Below, in pieces: positions 49,859 to 52,385 of a stretch of DNA of 52,385 nucleotides; the stretch's first letter is position 1; each line of letters starts with the position of its first letter. Made by a program: the position numbers and the translations under genes. This DNA comes from an uncultured Lentisphaerota bacterium (GTDB lineage Bacteria > Verrucomicrobiota > Kiritimatiellia > RFP12 > UBA1067): the NCBI GenBank assembly GCA_946413265.1, contig CAMKJU010000020.1, positions 1-52,385 on the forward strand, read 5' to 3'. Below the pieces are notes generated by a model. It made no database searches. It saw nothing but the letters and a program-made list of their open reading frames with translations, and had not been told where the DNA came from.

Positions 49859-50502
49859 GATGCGCTTTCCTCCTCCACGGCAATCGGCTGATTGAGCTGC
49901 GCGGCCTGATAGTGCCAGAGGGCAGGCAGACATTCGAAGATCGTCTCAGCCTCGCTCACGCTGTCGTCGGCGGAAGGTCTCACTTTTTGCAGAAAACGAT
50001 ACCGCACCAGGTCGGGCATGATGTCGCGCAAAATCTGCCTCACGCGTTCATCGGTGTAGTTCTCCTCTTTGTCGGGCATCAACGCGCGGAAGCGAGCCGC
50101 CGCGTATTCAAGCCAGTCGCCGAAACGGAAGCGCAGATTTTCGCGGTCATCCGCCGTCACGCCCTGCTCGCGACATTCACGCTCAAAGAACTCGATGAGC
50201 AGCAGAAACGCCATGCACTCGTCACGTTTCGTGAAGCCGAACATGTCGCGGTTGGGCAGCGTGATCTTCTCGTTGAACCATTTCGGCTTGTAGAGGCGCG
50301 CGCATTTCGCGTCCATCACGAGCGTCCAGCCGAAGAACTTCTCGAAGAACGACTCAAACGCCCGCTTGTAGCGCGTCAAGACGAGAAACAGGCGTTCGTC
50401 GTCCGTCTTGTAGAAGTACGGAGATTCAAGCAGGACGTTCAGCGTCTCGCGAATGCGCTGCCCCGTCTCGTCGCCCCTGTCAATGAGTTCCTCGATTTTC
50501 AT
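49855..50502 (-). CDS. jetB: Wadjet JetB-like subunit (MksE/KITE-like)
   Basis: The protein has 215 residues. SPYFYKTDDERLFLVLTRY, FFGWTLVMDAKCARLYKP and a second half with two winged-helix-like segments fit the small KITE-type subunit (DUF2398/DUF4194 style). It would bind the JetA kleisin and modulate JetC. AAAGGAG and a second GGAG lie before the ATG. It is the first gene of the operon here, so the order is jetB-jetC-jetD-jetA rather than the jetA-first order of the best-known type I systems. The assignment leans on the operon. Confidence 0.75.
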   Translation of the reverse strand: MKIEELIDRGDETGQRIRETLNVLLESPYFYKTDDERLFLVLTRYKRAFESFFEKFFGWTLVMDAKCARLYKPKWFNEKITLPNRDMFGFTKRDECMAFLLLIEFFERECREQGVTADDRENLRFRFGDWLEYAAARFRALMPDKEENYTDERVRQILRDIMPDLVRYRFLQKVRPSADDSVSEAETIFECLPALWHYQAAQLNQPIAVEEESAS

Positions 50503-50543
50503 GCTCCATCAGCTCCTTTTAGCATTTCCTAGTGCATACCTTT

Positions 50544-51230
50544 TCACCGCACGGGGAAGTCGAAGTAGGTGTCGGGATAGGGCTCGTTCTTGAGCGTGAA
50601 GTGCCACCATTCCTCTGCGATCGGCTTGAAACCGTGGGCGAGCATGATTTCGCGGAGGAGCATGCGGTTGGCGAACTGTTCCTTCGTGATGTCCTTGTAG
50701 TCGGGATGCGACTCGCGCCCGAACCAGTCGAACGTGCCGCCCATGTCCACTTCCTTGCCGGTCTTCATGTCGAACAGCGTGAGGTCAACGGTGCTGCCGC
50801 GGCTGTGTCCGGAACGCTCGGCGATGTAGCCCTGCGCGAAGAGGACGGACTTGTCCAGGTTCGGGTAAAAGGCATGCTTCATCCGCGTGTCTTTCGTGTC
50901 CTTCGCCCACCGCATGAAATGCGCGACGGCGCGTTGCGGACGGTAGGCGTCATAGATCTTCAGGCGGTACCCGCGCTTGACGCAGTCGTCGCTCGCCGCC
51001 TTGAGGGCGGCCGCGGCCTCTTTCGTGATCAGCGCGCACGGCCGCTCGTAGCCGTCCACGCGCTCGCCCACGAAATTGTACGTCGAGTAGTAGCGGATCT
51101 CCAGGATGGCGTCCGGCACCGCCTCGGCGAGCGACACGAAGCCGTGGCCCGTGCCGACGCCCACATGCACCTGCACACATCCCGCCAACACAACCGCCAG
51201 CACAACCACGATTCCAATCATTCTCTTCAT
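50544..51230 (-). CDS. ddpX: VanX/DdpX-like D-alanyl-D-alanine dipeptidase, lipoprotein
   Basis: The protein has 228 residues. A lipoprotein signal peptide ends in VVLAGC, so it is anchored to a membrane. The VanX zinc motifs are present: SGHSRGSTVDLTLFD (SxHxxGxAxD type) and EEWWHF. The core KIYDAYRPQRAVAHFMRW matches the family. It would cleave D-Ala-D-Ala during peptidoglycan recycling. No VanH or VanA partner is near, so vancomycin resistance is not implied. It lies 41 bases upstream of jetB. Confidence 0.93.
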   Translation of the reverse strand: MKRMIGIVVVLAVVLAGCVQVHVGVGTGHGFVSLAEAVPDAILEIRYYSTYNFVGERVDGYERPCALITKEAAAALKAASDDCVKRGYRLKIYDAYRPQRAVAHFMRWAKDTKDTRMKHAFYPNLDKSVLFAQGYIAERSGHSRGSTVDLTLFDMKTGKEVDMGGTFDWFGRESHPDYKDITKEQFANRMLLREIMLAHGFKPIAEEWWHFTLKNEPYPDTYFDFPVR

Positions 51231-51270
51231 TACTTTTTCTCCCTTTCGTCAATCAAGAATGTCAATCTGT

Positions 51271-51452
51271 CATCCGTTAGTTTCTTGAATTCGGCAAATG
51301 AATCAAAGAGAATGTCTGGCTACTCTGCTGCCAAAACCTCCCTCGGTTATCTCGCGCCCTTGGCGGACAGCGAACGCACGCCACGCCTTAACATGCCACG
51401 CGCAGTTGTCCACGAGCGTTCCGTCCATGTCGAATATGTATGCTTTTGCCAC
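51271..51452 (-). pseudogene. Remnant duplicate of the HAD phosphatase gene
   Basis: The sequence matches 12786-12862 joined directly to 13316-13428 of the HAD gene, about 90 percent by eye. Bases 51346-51452 encode VAKAYIFDMDGTLVDNCAWH and on to REITE, nearly identical to the intact protein from its second residue. At the join a CTCGG (51342-51346) is shared by both sides, and 458 bases are missing. The frame shifts and stops at 51303 after 49 codons. Similarity ends sharply at the start codon, so only the gene body was duplicated. Confidence 0.88.
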
Positions 51453-51573
51453 TTAGACATTCTCCTTTCTGCCGCCGCCAGGCCCACGCCCAACGACGCG
51501 ATGCCCAGAACGCCAGCGCACATTATTATACCACGTCTCTCTGCCATTGACACACTTTCGTTGCATTAGCCCC

Positions 51574-51588
51574 TGGGGCCCGGCCCCA
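51574..51588. repeat. GC-rich palindrome
   Basis: TGGGGCC-C-GGCCCCA is a perfect odd palindrome in the gap between the HAD remnant and the next repeats. It has no T run and its role is unknown. Confidence 0.55.
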
Positions 51589-51698
51589 CAAGCCTCCGCA
51601 ATGGCCATCAAACTAGGTGTTGGGCTATGCGTAAAGTTAGACTTTAGGGTTGAGCAAAATTAGACAGCATCAAGCGTGTAACGCCCCCCTCGCGCCAT

Positions 51699-51829
51699 TC
51701 CGCACCATAATCGTACCCCCTTCGTTCCTTCCCGTAATCGCACGGCCCCTCTACCCTACACCGTCCCGCACCGTAATCGCACGCAGCCCCCCTCACCCAC
51801 AAACGCCGTTCCGTACCGTAATCGCACGC
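51699..51829. repeat. Four-copy CCGTAATCGCAC repeat
   Basis: TAATCG cores at 51708, 51735, 51774 and 51819 sit in a shared CCGTAATCGCACG context. The spacings of 27, 39 and 45 bases are all multiples of three. On the minus strand they read as CDYG units in a 79-codon open frame (51644-51883), whose start has no ribosome site. The frame may be a coincidence of the repeat or a small repeat protein. Confidence 0.75.
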
Positions 51830-51865
51830 GAGTCTCCTCCGGAAAAACTTGCAGCACACCGATTT

Positions 51866-51914
51866 GTATGCATTTTCATACATTTCTCATACAATTTTCA
51901 TACGTTTCCCGTGC
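51866..51914 (+). promoter_or_regulatory. 11-base phased CATAC array upstream of membrane gene
   Basis: CATAC occurs at 51877, 51888 and 51899, exactly 11 bases apart. A degenerate CGTGC follows at 51910 on the same phase and an inverted GTATG lies one step up at 51866. Such one-turn spacing is typical of cooperative protein binding. A TTGACA -35-like box follows at 51921-51926, but no clear -10 is seen. Confidence 0.5.
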
Positions 51915-51920
51915 ATTCTT

Positions 51921-51926
51921 TTGACA
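51921..51926 (+). promoter_or_regulatory. Candidate -35 box
   Basis: A perfect TTGACA stands 11 bases after the last step of the phased array and 70 bases before the downstream start. The expected -10 position reads GGGACG, so it is not a standard sigma-70 promoter on its own. TAGAAT at 51960 is too far away. Confidence 0.35.
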
Positions 51927-51995
51927 GTTTACCCCCTATCTTCGGGACGTCGGACGTGGTAGAATTATGGTGCCGGACCAAAGAAGGAAATGCAC

Positions 51996-52385
51996 ATGAG
52001 AAAATCCGTCGAAGAGTACCTGGAAGACCGTGGTTGCCGCGTCGTGCGGCAGCCGGCGGACCCCGCGCCATGCACGTTCGAGACGCTTGTCGACGGGTTC
52101 CTCGTGCACGTGCTGCGCCTCGACAGCGAGAGCTACCGACGTGCGTTCTGGAGCGAGGCGTACCGCAACGGGCACACCATCGGACACGTCCCGCGCACGT
52201 TCGAGTCTTTCTTCAGGCACAACGCGCGCACGTTCGAGGAGAAGGTGTCGCTCCTTATGGTCGTGGCCGCGCTCTTCGGCGTCTACACTGTGGCGACGCT
52301 CCTCTACCGGCGGCTCTCGCTCATCGTCAAGCGTCTCCGGCGCCCGACGTACTACGAGCGCGAACGCGAACGGCGGCAGAAGCTC
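51996..52385 (+). CDS. Membrane protein of unknown family, 3' end outside window
   Basis: The reading frame runs from ATG at 51996, with AAGAAGGA ending seven bases upstream, open to the window edge for 130 codons. A second in-frame ATG lies at 51990 but too close to the ribosome site. The protein starts MRKSVEEYLEDRGC, with a cytosolic part of about 85 residues. One membrane helix follows (LLMVVAALFGVYTVATLLY), then a very basic stretch RRPTYYERERERRQ. I do not recognise the family. Codon usage (GC-rich third positions) is like its neighbours. It is the only plus-strand gene in this end of the window. Confidence 0.72.
   Translation, partial: MRKSVEEYLEDRGCRVVRQPADPAPCTFETLVDGFLVHVLRLDSESYRRAFWSEAYRNGHTIGHVPRTFESFFRHNARTFEEKVSLLMVVAALFGVYTVATLLYRRLSLIVKRLRRPTYYERERERRQKL

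Noticed and set aside
50544..51230. Vancomycin-resistance locus
   Set aside because: Only a VanX-like dipeptidase is present. No VanH, VanA/B or VanRS genes are found, so a peptidoglycan-recycling role is more likely.
51699..51829. CRISPR array
   Set aside because: The repeats are short, degenerate and unevenly spaced, and no cas genes are near.
1..52385. rRNA and tRNA genes
   Set aside because: No stretch with tRNA cloverleaf landmarks or rRNA-like sequence was noticed; gaps between genes are mostly under 200 bases.

Overview
The window looks like a chromosomal segment of an anaerobic, GC-rich bacterium of the Planctomycetota-Verrucomicrobiota-Chlamydiota (PVC) group. A gut-type Kiritimatiellota/Verrucomicrobiota lineage is my best guess. 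The hints are a family-11 rhamnogalacturonan lyase, a secreted right-handed beta-helix protein, an FAD-dependent oxidoreductase of the type seen beside polysaccharide enzymes, GspG-like pseudopilins with a minimal secretion-ATPase operon, a ferredoxin-fused FixC/ETF-QO-like flavoprotein and a C_GCAxxG_C_C protein. No rRNA, tRNA or CRISPR array was recognised. The taxonomic call is inference from gene content.

Layout. Nearly all genes run on the minus strand. Positions 1-5.1 kb hold a RapZ-C-terminal-like gene cut by the window edge, an AlbA_2/HTH regulator, a SWIM zinc-finger protein, a DUF1648 membrane protein and an internally deleted KilA-N protein. Positions 5.2-8.1 kb hold a TOTE-type primase-helicase-nuclease. 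Positions 8.1-12.7 kb hold a short UvrA, a Nudix hydrolase and the hipBA toxin-antitoxin pair. Positions 12.8-20.6 kb hold a HAD phosphatase, a SWIM-SNF2 helicase, a flavin-reductase-like protein, an FAD oxidoreductase and a metallophosphoesterase. Positions 20.8-21.8 kb hold two truncated phage-type regulators (BRO-N and RhuM). Positions 21.8-27.9 kb hold a C_GCAxxG_C_C protein, an MFS transporter, an N-truncated tandem ABC ATPase, the FixC-like flavoprotein and an ATPase with a DUF234-like tail. Positions 28.0-33.7 kb hold a PL11 lyase, an M20 peptidase, an RdgB-histidine phosphatase fusion and a KamA-type radical SAM protein. The only plus-strand operon (33.8-39.0 kb) encodes two pseudopilins, GspL/PilN- and GspM/PilO-like proteins, a PilT-like and a GspE-like ATPase. 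Positions 39.1-43.5 kb hold a MEMO-AMMECR1 fusion and the beta-helix protein. Positions 43.5-50.5 kb hold a four-gene Wadjet anti-plasmid operon in the order jetB-jetC-jetD-jetA, with every junction overlapping by 4 bases. The right end holds a VanX-like D-Ala-D-Ala dipeptidase, a remnant duplicate of the HAD gene, a repeat-rich intergenic region and a membrane protein running off the edge.

The most unusual feature is a set of short hairpin repeats that lie inside open reading frames. A 26-base unit has an invariant GGTAGGG head followed by a hairpin whose two arms change together from copy to copy. It occurs three times inside the M20 peptidase gene and twice at the 5' end of jetA. A 29-base palindrome occurs twice inside the RapZ-like gene, and a CGCGGAG/GCAAAG-type repeat is read through in the linker of UvrA. 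Apparently coding-tolerated palindromic elements of this kind recall the Rickettsia palindromic elements, but the sequences here are different.

Defence and conflict genes (Wadjet, TOTE-type helicase, HipBA, decayed KilA-N/BRO/RhuM fragments, an AlbA_2 regulator) are scattered among metabolic genes. This suggests repeated gain and decay rather than one intact island. All domain names come from reading motifs by eye, and no search was run.
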